A stretch of 64,000 nucleotides of DNA from CAZQDP01 sp964592375 (lineage in GTDB: Bacteria > Bacillota > Clostridia > RUG12999): positions 35,812-99,811 of the forward strand of contig CAZQDP010000001.1 of NCBI GenBank assembly GCA_964592375.1, in the 5' to 3' direction. A program made the position numbers and the translations under genes. Of the stretch, positions 17,391-25,694 are shown one piece after another. Positions within the stretch are counted from its first letter, which is position 1. Each line of letters opens with the position of its first letter. Below the pieces are notes generated by a model. It did not search any database. It worked only from the letters and a program-made list of their open reading frames with translations, and was not told the DNA's origin.

Positions 17391-19124
17391 ATGTTAAAAT
17401 TAGCAAAGTACTTAAAACCATTTTTGGCAGTGCTGTTCTTTACCATTGTACTATTGTACATTCAAGCGGTTTGTGACCTTGCGCTGCCCGATTATATGTC
17501 GGATATTGTGAATGACGGGATTGCAAGCAACAATACGCTTTTTATTTTTAAAGCCGGCTCTGTTATGCTGGCCATTGCACTTGTGAGTGCTGCTTCTACA
17601 GTCATTGTAGGCTATCTCTCCGCATATGTTGCGGCAGGGGTTGCCACAAACCTGCGCAGTGATATTTTTAAAAAAGTGGAGTATTTTGCAGGCAGCGAGT
17701 TTGATAAGTTTTCCACCGCTTCGCTCATTACCAGAACGACAAATGACATTACACAAATTCAAAATCTAATTGTCATGCTCATTCGTATGGTTGTATATGC
17801 ACCCATCCTTGGCATTGGCGGCATTATTAAAGCAGTGGATAAAAGTATTTCCATGTCATGGATTATCGCTTTGGCAGTCATTACGCTCATTTGTCTTATC
17901 GGCATTGTGTTTTCAATCGCCCTGCCGAAGTTTCAATCTGTGCAAAAACTCATCGATAAGCTTAATCTCATTATTCGAGAAAACCTTTCAGGAATGCTTG
18001 TTATCAGAGCATTTAATACACAAAAATATGAAGAAAAGCGTTTCATCAAAGCCAACAGGGATCTCACGGACACCAATCTTTTTATCAATCGCCTCATGGT
18101 TGTGATGATGCCTGCTATGATGTTTATCATGAATGTAACGGTGCTGATGATTCTTTGGGTGGGTGCCGATATGGTATCTGCATTTAAACTTGATGTGGGA
18201 GATATGATGGCATATATGCAATATTCCATCCAAATTATCATGGCATTTTTAATGATGTCGGTGATGTTTATAATGCTTCCGAGAGCTTCCGTTTCTGCAC
18301 AGCGTATTTCCGAGGTGCTAATGGTTGCGCCCACCATTTGTGATCCGCAAGAGCCAAAGCTTCTGGAGCAAGACTTTCAAGGCGTTGTAGAGTTTTCGGG
18401 AATAAGCTTTCGATATCCGGGTGCAGAGGAAAACGTGCTGGACAATATCAACTTTACAGCCAAACCGGGGCAGATTACCGCATTTATTGGCCCTACGGGC
18501 TCCGGGAAAACCACCCTCATCAATCTATTACCAAGATTCTATGATCCAACCGAAGGGAGCGTAAGGATAGACGGTATTGATATTCGTGAAATCGCACAAA
18601 AGCAGCTTCGTGAAAAAATCGGATATGTGCCCCAAAAGGGTGTTCTGTTTTCAGGAACTATAGAGAGTAATTTAAAATATGCAAACGAAAATGCTGACGA
18701 GCAAATGGTGCAAAAGATCGCGAAGGTGGCGCAGGCCATGGATTTTATTGAGGCTAAAACAGACGGGTTTTTCAGTGAAATTGCGCAGGGTGGTGCCAAT
18801 GTATCGGGCGGGCAAAAGCAAAGGCTTTCCATTGCAAGGGCACTGATGAAAAATGCAAAAATCAATATATTTGACGATAGCTTTTCCGCACTTGATTTCA
18901 AGACGGATTCCGCACTGCGCAGAGAGCTTAAAATCCATACTGCAAACAGCACGATGATCATTGTAGCCCAAAGAATTAGTACCATTATGCATGCAGAGCA
19001 AATTATCGTACTGGATCAGGGACGAATTGTAGGCAAGGGAACCCATGAGCAATTACTTGAAAATTGTAGTGTATATCGTGAAATTGCGCTATCTCAGCTG
19101 TCAAAGGAGGAACTATCATCATGA
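17391..19124 (+). CDS. ABC exporter subunit with degenerate Walker B
   Basis: This 577-residue half-transporter has six membrane segments (about 15-315) fused to an ATPase domain. Walker A is GPTGSGKTT, the signature is NVSGGQKQRLS, and the Walker B region reads INIFDDSFSALD, in which the catalytic glutamate is replaced by aspartate. Its partner has the normal glutamate, so the pair forms one active and one inactive ATP site, as in TM287/288, BmrCD and LmrCD heterodimers. The start of the partner overlaps by four bases. Drug or lipid export is the usual role of this class; the true substrate is unknown. Confidence 0.92.
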   Translation: MLKLAKYLKPFLAVLFFTIVLLYIQAVCDLALPDYMSDIVNDGIASNNTLFIFKAGSVMLAIALVSAASTVIVGYLSAYVAAGVATNLRSDIFKKVEYFAGSEFDKFSTASLITRTTNDITQIQNLIVMLIRMVVYAPILGIGGIIKAVDKSISMSWIIALAVITLICLIGIVFSIALPKFQSVQKLIDKLNLIIRENLSGMLVIRAFNTQKYEEKRFIKANRDLTDTNLFINRLMVVMMPAMMFIMNVTVLMILWVGADMVSAFKLDVGDMMAYMQYSIQIIMAFLMMSVMFIMLPRASVSAQRISEVLMVAPTICDPQEPKLLEQDFQGVVEFSGISFRYPGAEENVLDNINFTAKPGQITAFIGPTGSGKTTLINLLPRFYDPTEGSVRIDGIDIREIAQKQLREKIGYVPQKGVLFSGTIESNLKYANENADEQMVQKIAKVAQAMDFIEAKTDGFFSEIAQGGANVSGGQKQRLSIARALMKNAKINIFDDSFSALDFKTDSALRRELKIHTANSTMIIVAQRISTIMHAEQIIVLDQGRIVGKGTHEQLLENCSVYREIALSQLSKEELSS

Positions 19125-20995
19125 GCGAGTTGAAGGAATCCTCCAAGAATAGACCTTCCGGGGGACCCCCAATGGGGGGGCCTATGGGTGCCGGAATAGG
19201 CGCACCGCCTCAAAAGGCAAATGATTTTAAAGGCACGATGTCAAAGCTTATCCAGTATTTACGCCCTTATCAAGGCAAAATGATGCTTGTATTTGTTTTT
19301 GCGATTAGCTCCACCATCTTTACCATCGTTGGACCTAAAATGTTGGGAAAGGTAACGACTAAATTATTTGAAGGACTCATAGCATATTATACCAAGTCAG
19401 GACTGTTAACGGATTTTGGATATATTCGCACGATGCTGCTCATTCTTTTGGGGCTCTATGTACTCTCGCTTATTTTTGGATATATTCAGGGCTATATCAT
19501 GTCTGCCGTATCCATGGAGGTCACCTACAAATTGAGGCAGAACATCTCTGAAAAAATCAACCGTATGCCACTGAAATATTTTGACACCAACACCCATGGC
19601 GAGGTACAGTCCAAGGTGACCAATGATGTAGATACCATCAGCCAAACGCTCAACCAAAGTCTTTCCCAAATTATCACGTCGGTGACCAGTGTGCTTGGCG
19701 TATTGGTGATGATGCTATCCATTAGCTGGCTGATGACATTGGCGTCATTGTTAATTATTCCCATGTCCAGCATGCTCGTGATGGTTGTGGTGAAAAAGTC
19801 TCAAATTCACTTTAAAAATATGCAGGAATACATGGGGAATATCAATGGGCATGTGGAGGAAATGTATTCAGGTCATTTGGTGGTTAAGGCCTTTAATGGA
19901 GAACAGAAGTCAATATTGAAATTTGAAGAATATAATAAGAGTATGAAAAACTCGGTACTTCAAAGCCAGTTTCTATCGGGTATGATGATGCCGATTATGA
20001 ACTTTATGGGCAATATCAGCTATGTTGTGGTATGTATTTTGGGCGGGTATCTTGCAGTCAACGGAAACCTGAATGTGGGTGATATTCAATCATTTATACA
20101 GTATGTGCGTTCCTTTACCCAGCCCATCATCCAGCTTGCAACGATTTCCAATACACTTCAGTCTACAGCAGCGGCGGCGGAGAGAGTATTTCAGTTTTTA
20201 GATGAAGAAGAGGAAGTTCCTGATCCTATCAACTCTGTTACGCCAGAGAAAGTGGTAGGAGATATTGAATTTAAAAATGTAAGATTTGGATATAGCGAGG
20301 ATAAAATAATCATTGGGGATTTTTCAGAGCATGTTTCCGCCGGTGAGCGTGTTGCTATCGTTGGGCCGACAGGGGCCGGTAAGACAACAATGATTAAGCT
20401 TCTCATGCGGTTTTATGATATAAACAGTGGCCAGATTATCATTGATGGTCACGATATTAGGGAATTTACCAGAAACGACCTTCGAAGTATGTTCGGTATG
20501 GTGCTACAAGATACATGGCTCTATAATGGGTCCATCATGGACAATATACGATATGGCAGGGTAGATGCCTCGGATGAAGAGGTAATAGAAGCTGCCATTG
20601 CCGCACATGCAGATGGATTTATTCGCGCCCTGCCGGGTGGATATAGTATGGAGCTCAACGAGGAAGCCAGCAATATCTCCCAGGGACAGAAGCAGCTACT
20701 CACCATTGCAAGAGCCATTTTGGCAGATCCGCAAATACTTATATTGGATGAAGCCACAAGCTCGGTGGATACCAGAACCGAGGTTTTAATCCAAAAGGCA
20801 ATGGAAAAGCTCATGGTAGGAAGGACCAGTTTTGTCATTGCGCACAGATTGTCTACCATTCGAGATGCAGATATTATTTTGGTTATGAAAGATGGCGATG
20901 TCATAGAGCAAGGCAGTCATACAGAGCTTATTGCAGCAAAAGGATTTTACGCCGGACTGTACAACAGCCAGTTTGATACAGGGGTGGATGAATAA
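19121..20995 (+). CDS. ABC exporter subunit with canonical Walker B
   Basis: This 624-residue half-transporter pairs with the preceding gene. It has a Gly/Pro-rich N-terminal tail (residues ~10-32), six membrane segments and a C-terminal ATPase: GPTGAGKTT, the altered signature ISQGQKQLLT, and Walker B ILILDEATSSVD with the catalytic glutamate. In the dimer, its SQGQ signature faces the partner's weak Walker B and forms the degenerate site, while the partner's SGGQ completes the active one. This matches known asymmetric exporters. The Gly/Pro tail is unusual and may be disordered. The SD AAAGGAGGAA precedes ATG 19121. Confidence 0.92.
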   Translation: MSELKESSKNRPSGGPPMGGPMGAGIGAPPQKANDFKGTMSKLIQYLRPYQGKMMLVFVFAISSTIFTIVGPKMLGKVTTKLFEGLIAYYTKSGLLTDFGYIRTMLLILLGLYVLSLIFGYIQGYIMSAVSMEVTYKLRQNISEKINRMPLKYFDTNTHGEVQSKVTNDVDTISQTLNQSLSQIITSVTSVLGVLVMMLSISWLMTLASLLIIPMSSMLVMVVVKKSQIHFKNMQEYMGNINGHVEEMYSGHLVVKAFNGEQKSILKFEEYNKSMKNSVLQSQFLSGMMMPIMNFMGNISYVVVCILGGYLAVNGNLNVGDIQSFIQYVRSFTQPIIQLATISNTLQSTAAAAERVFQFLDEEEEVPDPINSVTPEKVVGDIEFKNVRFGYSEDKIIIGDFSEHVSAGERVAIVGPTGAGKTTMIKLLMRFYDINSGQIIIDGHDIREFTRNDLRSMFGMVLQDTWLYNGSIMDNIRYGRVDASDEEVIEAAIAAHADGFIRALPGGYSMELNEEASNISQGQKQLLTIARAILADPQILILDEATSSVDTRTEVLIQKAMEKLMVGRTSFVIAHRLSTIRDADIILVMKDGDVIEQGSHTELIAAKGFYAGLYNSQFDTGVDE

Positions 20996-21044
20996 GCGTT
21001 CAAATTGCAAACAAAAATGAATGATGTTGGAAGGAAGGATCAAT

Positions 21045-21674
21045 ATGAACAAGGCCACGAAGGTGATGACGGTGATTTTTGCAGTAATCATCATTGTAGG
21101 AGGAGCATTTGCCTGGTATTTTTACAATCAGGAAACCTCTTTCTTCTTTACGGATAATGCACAGATAACGGCGAAGACCATTACAATTACTCCCACTGGC
21201 ACAGGTAAGCTGGTGAAGTGGGATGTCTCAGAAGGCGACTATGTGGATAAGGATGAGGTTTTGGGTCGTCAAAACAATACCGCGTATATCAAAACGCCCA
21301 TCGCCGGCGAAGTTGTGCGCTCCAATGTGGTGATAGATCAAGTGGTGGCACCCGGAACGGAGCTTGCCATTGTGGCAGATGTAGCCAATATGTACGTCAA
21401 GGCAAATATCGAGGAAACCGACATTGCGGCCATTTCCGAAAACCAGATCGTGGATGTGAGTATTGATGCATACCCCGGAGTGAAATTTGAAGGGTATGTA
21501 GAAGAGATCAATATGGCAACCCATCAAGCGTTTACCGGCTCAATGAATATGAATACCAGCGGTACATATACAAAGGTGACACAGCTTATTCCGGTGAAAA
21601 TTCTACTGACCAATGCGAAGGATTATTCCTTTCGCCTTGGCATGAATGCGACGGTTAAAATTCACTTGAAATAA
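21045..21674 (+). CDS. HlyD/EmrA-type membrane-anchored adaptor protein
   Basis: This 209-residue protein has one N-terminal membrane segment (VMTVIFAVIIIVGGAFAWYF) and an extracytoplasmic biotinyl/lipoyl-like half-hairpin (TPTGTGKLVKWDVSEGDYV and TPIAGEVV) plus a beta-barrel domain. This is the core of membrane-fusion adaptors, here in a short form with no long coiled coil. It follows the exporter pair after 49 bases with SD AAGGAAGGA ending five bases before ATG 21045, so it is probably co-transcribed. In a Gram-positive cell it may help pass the exported molecule through the wall or act as an accessory subunit. Confidence 0.85.
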   Translation: MNKATKVMTVIFAVIIIVGGAFAWYFYNQETSFFFTDNAQITAKTITITPTGTGKLVKWDVSEGDYVDKDEVLGRQNNTAYIKTPIAGEVVRSNVVIDQVVAPGTELAIVADVANMYVKANIEETDIAAISENQIVDVSIDAYPGVKFEGYVEEINMATHQAFTGSMNMNTSGTYTKVTQLIPVKILLTNAKDYSFRLGMNATVKIHLK

Positions 21675-21736
21675 ATGCATTATGCTACAAATATCATGCG
21701 GTGCATACGAAACATGAATTAAATAATAAAAAAAGC

Positions 21737-21765
21737 TTGCATTTTATGAAAAGCTGTATTATAAT
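21737..21765 (+). promoter_or_regulatory. Promoter of tRNA-Glu
   Basis: TTGCAT (21737-21742) and TATAAT (21760-21765) are 17 bases apart and end 15 bases before the mature tRNA. Confidence 0.75.
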
Positions 21766-21780
21766 GTTCGTGTTGCACAG

Positions 21781-21855
21781 GGCCCTATCGTCTAGTGGTT
21801 AGGACACCGCCCTCTCACGGCGGCAACAGGGGTTCGAGTCCCCTTAGGGTCACCA
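21781..21855 (+). tRNA. tRNA-Glu (CTC anticodon)
   Basis: The 75-base gene folds as a cloverleaf. The acceptor GGCCCTA pairs with TAGGGTC (one G-U pair), the anticodon arm is CCGCC-CTCTCAC-GGCGG with anticodon CTC, and the T-arm is AGGGG-TTCGAGT-CCCCT. CCA is encoded. It is a single tRNA with its own promoter and terminator. Confidence 0.97.
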
Positions 21856-21860
21856 AAAAG

Positions 21861-21900
21861 ACCACCATCTATTGATAAAAATAGATGGTGGTTTTTGTTT
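21861..21900 (+). terminator. Terminator of tRNA-Glu
   Basis: ACCACCATCTATT (21861-21873) pairs with AATAGATGGTGGT (21880-21892), followed by a T-rich tail. The sequence ACCATCTATTGATA begins nine bases after the CCA and recurs at the same distance behind ssrA. Confidence 0.9.
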
Positions 21901-22004
21901 GAAATTGCCGCCTTTGTTATACCATATTTCCGGGAACACATCATGATAGATTGACACATCTTAAAATATCCTTCAAATATTTCCAATATAATATTCTGTT
22001 CCAC

Positions 22005-22033
22005 TTGAATTTTTTAATGCGTTGTGTTATATT
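22005..22033 (+). promoter_or_regulatory. Promoter of the MNT/HEPN pair
   Basis: TTGAAT (22005-22010) and TATATT (22028-22033) are 17 bases apart, 28 bases before the GTG start. Confidence 0.55.
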
Positions 22034-22061
22034 ATGTATGTAGAAAGGGAAGGTGATACAA

Positions 22062-22382
22062 GTGGTTTATTCAATAAACGAAATCAGAGAAAAGGTTGCG
22101 CCTGTCGCGGCTAAGTATGAGCTATCTGCTGTGTATCTCTTTGGCTCTTATGCACGAAATGAAGCAACCGAAAAAAGCGATATTGATATTTTAATCGATC
22201 GTAGAGGGGCTAAAATTTCAGGTCTTTTTCAAATGGGTGGATTATATAACGATTTGTGCGAATGTTTTGGCAAAGAAGTTGATTTGGTCACAACAGGAGC
22301 GTTGGAGCAAGCAACAACAAAAAGGCGTACACCGTGGTTTGCTGATTGTATTGAAAAGGAGAAGCTTAAAATATATGGATAA
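22062..22382 (+). CDS. mntA: MntA-type nucleotidyltransferase antitoxin
   Basis: This 106-residue protein is a minimal nucleotidyltransferase. It has the exact GSX10DXD motif: GS at 28-29 and DID at 40-42, plus a later aspartate in VDLV. In characterised MntA/HepT systems the enzyme transfers AMP units from ATP to a tyrosine of the HEPN partner and so silences its RNase. GTG 22062 is chosen over GTG 22053 because the SD GAAAGGGAAGG ends eight bases before it. It overlaps the HEPN gene by eight bases. Function as antitoxin is by homology. Confidence 0.88.
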   Translation: MVYSINEIREKVAPVAAKYELSAVYLFGSYARNEATEKSDIDILIDRRGAKISGLFQMGGLYNDLCECFGKEVDLVTTGALEQATTKRRTPWFADCIEKEKLKIYG

Positions 22383-22725
22383 AAGAGATTTAGGGATTAT
22401 CCATCACATCAAAAGCTACTGCGAGGATATTGCAGAGTATATTGACAGGTTTGGCAGTGATTATCATGTTTTCATCAGTGATTCTGCCTATTATAACGCT
22501 GTTTGCATGTGCGTTTTGCAAATTGGTGAGTTGTCGAATAAATTGTCCGACGGTTTTCGTGAAGAAACGAAGAATAAAATGCCGTGGGACATGATTCGTG
22601 GTATGAGAAATATGCTCGCCCATGTTTACGACCAAATGGATGATGCGATTTTATGGGAAACAGCAAAAAACGACATTCCAAAAGTATTAGAATTCTGCAA
22701 CGAAATGACAGCACATCAAGCATAA
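22375..22725 (+). CDS. hepT: HepT-type HEPN ribonuclease toxin
   Basis: This 116-residue all-helical protein (DUF86/HepT) carries the full RX4HXY motif: R78, H83 and Y85 in RNMLAHVY. Arg and His form the RNase site and Tyr is the residue adenylylated by MntA in studied systems. The frame extends upstream to 22237 inside mntA, but ATG 22375 gives the normal length and overlaps the mntA stop. The pair sits alone between tRNA-Glu and radC, a typical place for a small mobile toxin-antitoxin unit. All active-site residues look intact. Confidence 0.9.
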   Translation: MDKRDLGIIHHIKSYCEDIAEYIDRFGSDYHVFISDSAYYNAVCMCVLQIGELSNKLSDGFREETKNKMPWDMIRGMRNMLAHVYDQMDDAILWETAKNDIPKVLEFCNEMTAHQA

Positions 22726-22755
22726 GATCTGCTGTGCAAATATTCTAGTGGTTAC

Positions 22756-22843
22756 GCCGAAGCGGATTAGTTCGGCTTTGGAATGGCTTTGCTCAGCACA
22801 CAAGGAACGACAAATTCCGAAAGGAAATTGTCGTTCCTTGTGT
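22756..22843. repeat. Tandem hairpins after hepT
   Basis: The 304-base gap between hepT and radC holds two inverted repeats. GCCGAA (22756-22761) pairs with TTCGGC (22771-22776). The larger one has 16 perfect pairs (22798-22813 with 22828-22843), one A-A mismatch, TTCC/GGAA and a GAAA tetraloop (22819-22822). It is not followed by a T-run. The rest up to the radC promoter shows nothing I can assign. Confidence 0.75.
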
Positions 22844-22946
22844 TACTACCCACTCTTCATTTATTATTCTACATTTAAATTCATCCCATTATTTTAATTT
22901 AAAAAGCCCGAAAAGTATCAAAAAATCACTTTAAGCCGTTTTTGTA

Positions 22947-22976
22947 TTGACAAAAACAACGTATATAATATATAAT
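22947..22976 (+). promoter_or_regulatory. Promoter of radC
   Basis: TTGACA (22947-22952) and TATAAT (22971-22976) are 18 bases apart. It may drive radC, lspA, rluD and the pyr genes, since no clear promoter lies between them. Confidence 0.75.
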
Positions 22977-23029
22977 ATGAAATTAAGCTGTTATCAATAC
23001 AGCCCGCCGGAGAAAGGGATGGTTATTTG

Positions 23030-23701
23030 ATGCATCAAGGGCACAGAGAACGTGTTAGACAAAGATTTTTAAGAGAATCTTTATCATCCTTTGCGCCGCA
23101 TGAACTGATGGAGTTTCTGCTATTTTATGCCATACCAAGAAGGGACACCAATGAATTGGCACACAGGCTGATGAAGACCTTTGGCTCGTTGTCTTCCGTG
23201 TTTAACGCAGGGGTATCGGAGCTGATGAAGGTAGAAGGAATGGGGCGGAATGCTGCTATTCTGATATCAATGATTCCACAGCTTTCCCAGCGATATTTGT
23301 CGGATACCAAAGGTAGTCGGCCTTTTATTATGGACTCCACTGCGGCGGGCGAATTTTCCTTATCTCTCATGTGTGGAAGAATTTACGAGGTCTTTTTTGT
23401 TGTATGTATGGACAAGCAGCGTAGAGTTTTATATACGGAGCTGATATGCGAGGGGACAATTGATGAAACACCTGCATATCCGCGGCTGATTATCGAATCG
23501 GTGCTGAGGCATAAAGCACATTCTGTCATTTTGGTGCACAATCATCCCAGTGGCGGGTTGCAACCCTCTGCAAATGATGTGAATGTAACCAAAAGAATTG
23601 TGACAGTGTTAGAATCGATGGATATCAGTGTCGTCGATCATATCATTGTGGCAGATGGGAAATTTACCAGCATGTCCGATCGGGGACTCATGCCGAATTA
23701 A
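23030..23701 (+). CDS. radC: RadC family JAB/MPN-domain protein
   Basis: This 223-residue protein has an N-terminal helix-hairpin-helix region (MKVEGMGRNAAILISM) and a C-terminal JAMM metalloprotease-like fold with the zinc motif VHNHPSGGLQPSANDV. The family (UPF0758) was once called a DNA-repair protein, but its cellular role is not established. A TTG at 23027 directly precedes ATG 23030; the ATG is preferred. It is followed nine bases later by lspA. Confidence 0.93.
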   Translation: MHQGHRERVRQRFLRESLSSFAPHELMEFLLFYAIPRRDTNELAHRLMKTFGSLSSVFNAGVSELMKVEGMGRNAAILISMIPQLSQRYLSDTKGSRPFIMDSTAAGEFSLSLMCGRIYEVFFVVCMDKQRRVLYTELICEGTIDETPAYPRLIIESVLRHKAHSVILVHNHPSGGLQPSANDVNVTKRIVTVLESMDISVVDHIIVADGKFTSMSDRGLMPN

Positions 23702-23710
23702 GCGAATAGG

Positions 23711-24187
23711 ATGATTGATGTGATTTATTATATTTTATTGTTTATAGCACTTTTAGGCACTGACATTGGTGCGAAATACATGGTCACCTCTGCAATGCAA
23801 GAGGGGCAGAGCATTGCACTTTGGAGAGATGTTTTCCATATTACCTATGTTCGAAATAGTGGTGCGGCGTTCGGAATTTTTGATAATAATGCATTTGCAC
23901 TTGGTATTGTTTCGGTGCTCATTATGGTCATTATTTTATTATATCTTATCATTCAGAAACCCAAAAGTCAGCTCCTCATCAGCGCCCTTGTAGTGATCAT
24001 GGCCGGGGGACTTGGCAATGCGCTAGACAGATTTCGATTTTCCTATGTTATTGATTTTTTTGATTTTAAGCTTATTCATTTTGCAGTCTTCAATACTGCA
24101 GATACATTTGTAGTATGTGGTACAGCACTTATCATGCTGTATGTGCTGTTTTGGGAAGGGAAGAGGAAGGATGAAGCTCATTGCTAA
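23711..24187 (+). CDS. lspA: Lipoprotein signal peptidase II
   Basis: LspA cleaves signal peptides of lipoproteins after lipid attachment. The 158-residue product has four membrane segments and the family motifs DIGAKYMV, YVRNSGAAFGIF and the two catalytic aspartates in GGLGNALDRFRF and VIDFFDF. Its end overlaps the start of rluD by 17 bases. At least one lipoprotein substrate, the DUF2334 protein at 57869, is encoded in the window. Confidence 0.96.
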   Translation: MIDVIYYILLFIALLGTDIGAKYMVTSAMQEGQSIALWRDVFHITYVRNSGAAFGIFDNNAFALGIVSVLIMVIILLYLIIQKPKSQLLISALVVIMAGGLGNALDRFRFSYVIDFFDFKLIHFAVFNTADTFVVCGTALIMLYVLFWEGKRKDEAHC

Positions 24188-25073
24188 TTCCAGTGGACAG
24201 AGGGTAGATTGTTTTGTTGTAGATGCTACGCATATCACCCGATCGTATTTGTCCAAAATTATCGAAGGTGGAGGCTTGTTTATCAATGGAGGAAAAGCAA
24301 AGGCCTCATATCGGCTAAAAGATGGCGACGAGATTGACATTGAAATCCCCGAGCCCACGCCTCTTGCAGTTTGTGCGCAGAAGATAGAACTTGAAATTGT
24401 ATATGAAGATAAGGAACTTTTGGTCGTCAACAAAGCGCAAGGCATGGTGGTGCACCCGGCCGCCGGACATCATGAAGGAACTCTTGTGAACGCACTAATG
24501 CATCACTGTCCCGATGAACTATCCGGAATAAATGGAATTATGCGGCCGGGCATTGTTCATCGAATAGATAAAGATACAAGCGGTCTTCTTTTGGTCGCCA
24601 AAACAAATAAAGCGCATCTTGGACTCGCGGCTCAACTGAAAGAGCATAGTCTCAAAAGAGAATACCTGGCACTTGTGCATGGCGGTTTTTCGGTAGATTC
24701 AGGAAAGATTGATGCACCAATCGGGCGAAATCCAAAGGATAGAAAGAAAATGTGTGTCACAAGTATCAATGCAAAAAGTGCGGTAACAAATTATAAGATA
24801 ATTGAGGCACTCGGGGCATATACCCTGATAAGCTGTCGGTTGCAAACGGGGCGTACGCACCAAATCAGAGTGCATATGAGCCATATTGGCCATCCGGTGG
24901 CAGGGGACAAGGTCTATGGGGCAAAAAAAGAAAAATTTGAAACCAATGGGCAGCTACTGCACGCAGAACGAATCGGATTTATACACCCCACAACCGGGGA
25001 ATACTTAGCGTTTTCTTCGCCGCTACCTGAATACTTTGAAAAGGTTCTAAGGCAGCTGCGCATGAATATATAG
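24171..25073 (+). CDS. rluD: RluA-family 23S rRNA pseudouridine synthase
   Basis: This 300-residue enzyme converts uridine to pseudouridine in rRNA. An N-terminal S4 RNA-binding domain (residues ~10-60, SYLSKIIEGGGLFINGGKAK) is followed by the catalytic domain with HRIDKDTSGLLLVAK, which contains the invariant aspartate. RTHQIRVH and GDKVYG are also typical. The lspA-rluD order is common in Firmicutes and in Bacillus corresponds to ylyB. ATG 24171 follows the SD AAGAGGAAGG; an upstream GTG at 24117 inside lspA is too far from the fold. Confidence 0.93.
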   Translation: MKLIANSSGQRVDCFVVDATHITRSYLSKIIEGGGLFINGGKAKASYRLKDGDEIDIEIPEPTPLAVCAQKIELEIVYEDKELLVVNKAQGMVVHPAAGHHEGTLVNALMHHCPDELSGINGIMRPGIVHRIDKDTSGLLLVAKTNKAHLGLAAQLKEHSLKREYLALVHGGFSVDSGKIDAPIGRNPKDRKKMCVTSINAKSAVTNYKIIEALGAYTLISCRLQTGRTHQIRVHMSHIGHPVAGDKVYGAKKEKFETNGQLLHAERIGFIHPTTGEYLAFSSPLPEYFEKVLRQLRMNI

Positions 25074-25104
25074 CAATAACCTGAAGAAGAGGAGGCAAGA
25101 GTTG

Positions 25105-25665
25105 ATGAGCTCTTTCGAGGTGAGAATGAACAAGATAATGGACAGTGATGGTATAAATAGAGCCATTACCCGTCTTTGTGTTGAGATCATTGAAAAGAAT
25201 AAAGGTCTTGACAATCTGTATTTGATCGGTATCCAGCGAAGAGGCGTTGCTTTGGCAGAGCGAATTGCGGATAAAATGATGGAAATGGAAAAAATGAGAC
25301 CAAAGGTAGGCGTTCTTGACATTACCTTTTATCGGGATGATCTTAGTGTTTTAAGTGAACATCCACTGATTAATGATACGAGCATCGACTTTCCATTTGA
25401 TGGCGCAAAGCTTGTGATTGTGGATGATGTACTATTTACCGGCAGAACGGTAAGGGCAGCCATTGAGGCGATTATGGAAATGGGTAGACCAAGTCAAATT
25501 CAGCTTGCAATTTTGGTAGACAGAGGTCATAGAGAACTACCAATTCGTGCAGATTATGTGGGCAAGAATGTACCAACCTCTACGCGAGAAATCATAGAGG
25601 TGCATGTTCAAGAAATAGACGGACAAGATGGTGTGGTTATTAAAGAATATTCATCTGATACATAA
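25105..25665 (+). CDS. pyrR: PyrR bifunctional regulator / uracil phosphoribosyltransferase
   Basis: PyrR binds pyr mRNA in response to UMP and causes attenuation; it also has uracil phosphoribosyltransferase activity. The 186-residue product has LYLIGIQRRGVALAERI, the PRPP motif VIVDDVLFTGRTVRAA and the family C-terminus VPTSTREIIEVHV. GGAGG (25091-25095) precedes both a TTG (25102) and ATG 25105. I see no PyrR binding loop or attenuator before pyrR or pyrB in this window, so how it controls the adjacent operon is unclear. Confidence 0.95.
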   Translation: MSSFEVRMNKIMDSDGINRAITRLCVEIIEKNKGLDNLYLIGIQRRGVALAERIADKMMEMEKMRPKVGVLDITFYRDDLSVLSEHPLINDTSIDFPFDGAKLVIVDDVLFTGRTVRAAIEAIMEMGRPSQIQLAILVDRGHRELPIRADYVGKNVPTSTREIIEVHVQEIDGQDGVVIKEYSSDT

Positions 25666-25694
25666 GTGCAGACGAAATTAGAGGAGTGCAAAAC

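Noticed and set aside
22979..23020. A PyrR binding loop in the radC leader
   Set aside because: The purine-rich stretch only loosely resembles the loop and forms no attenuator.
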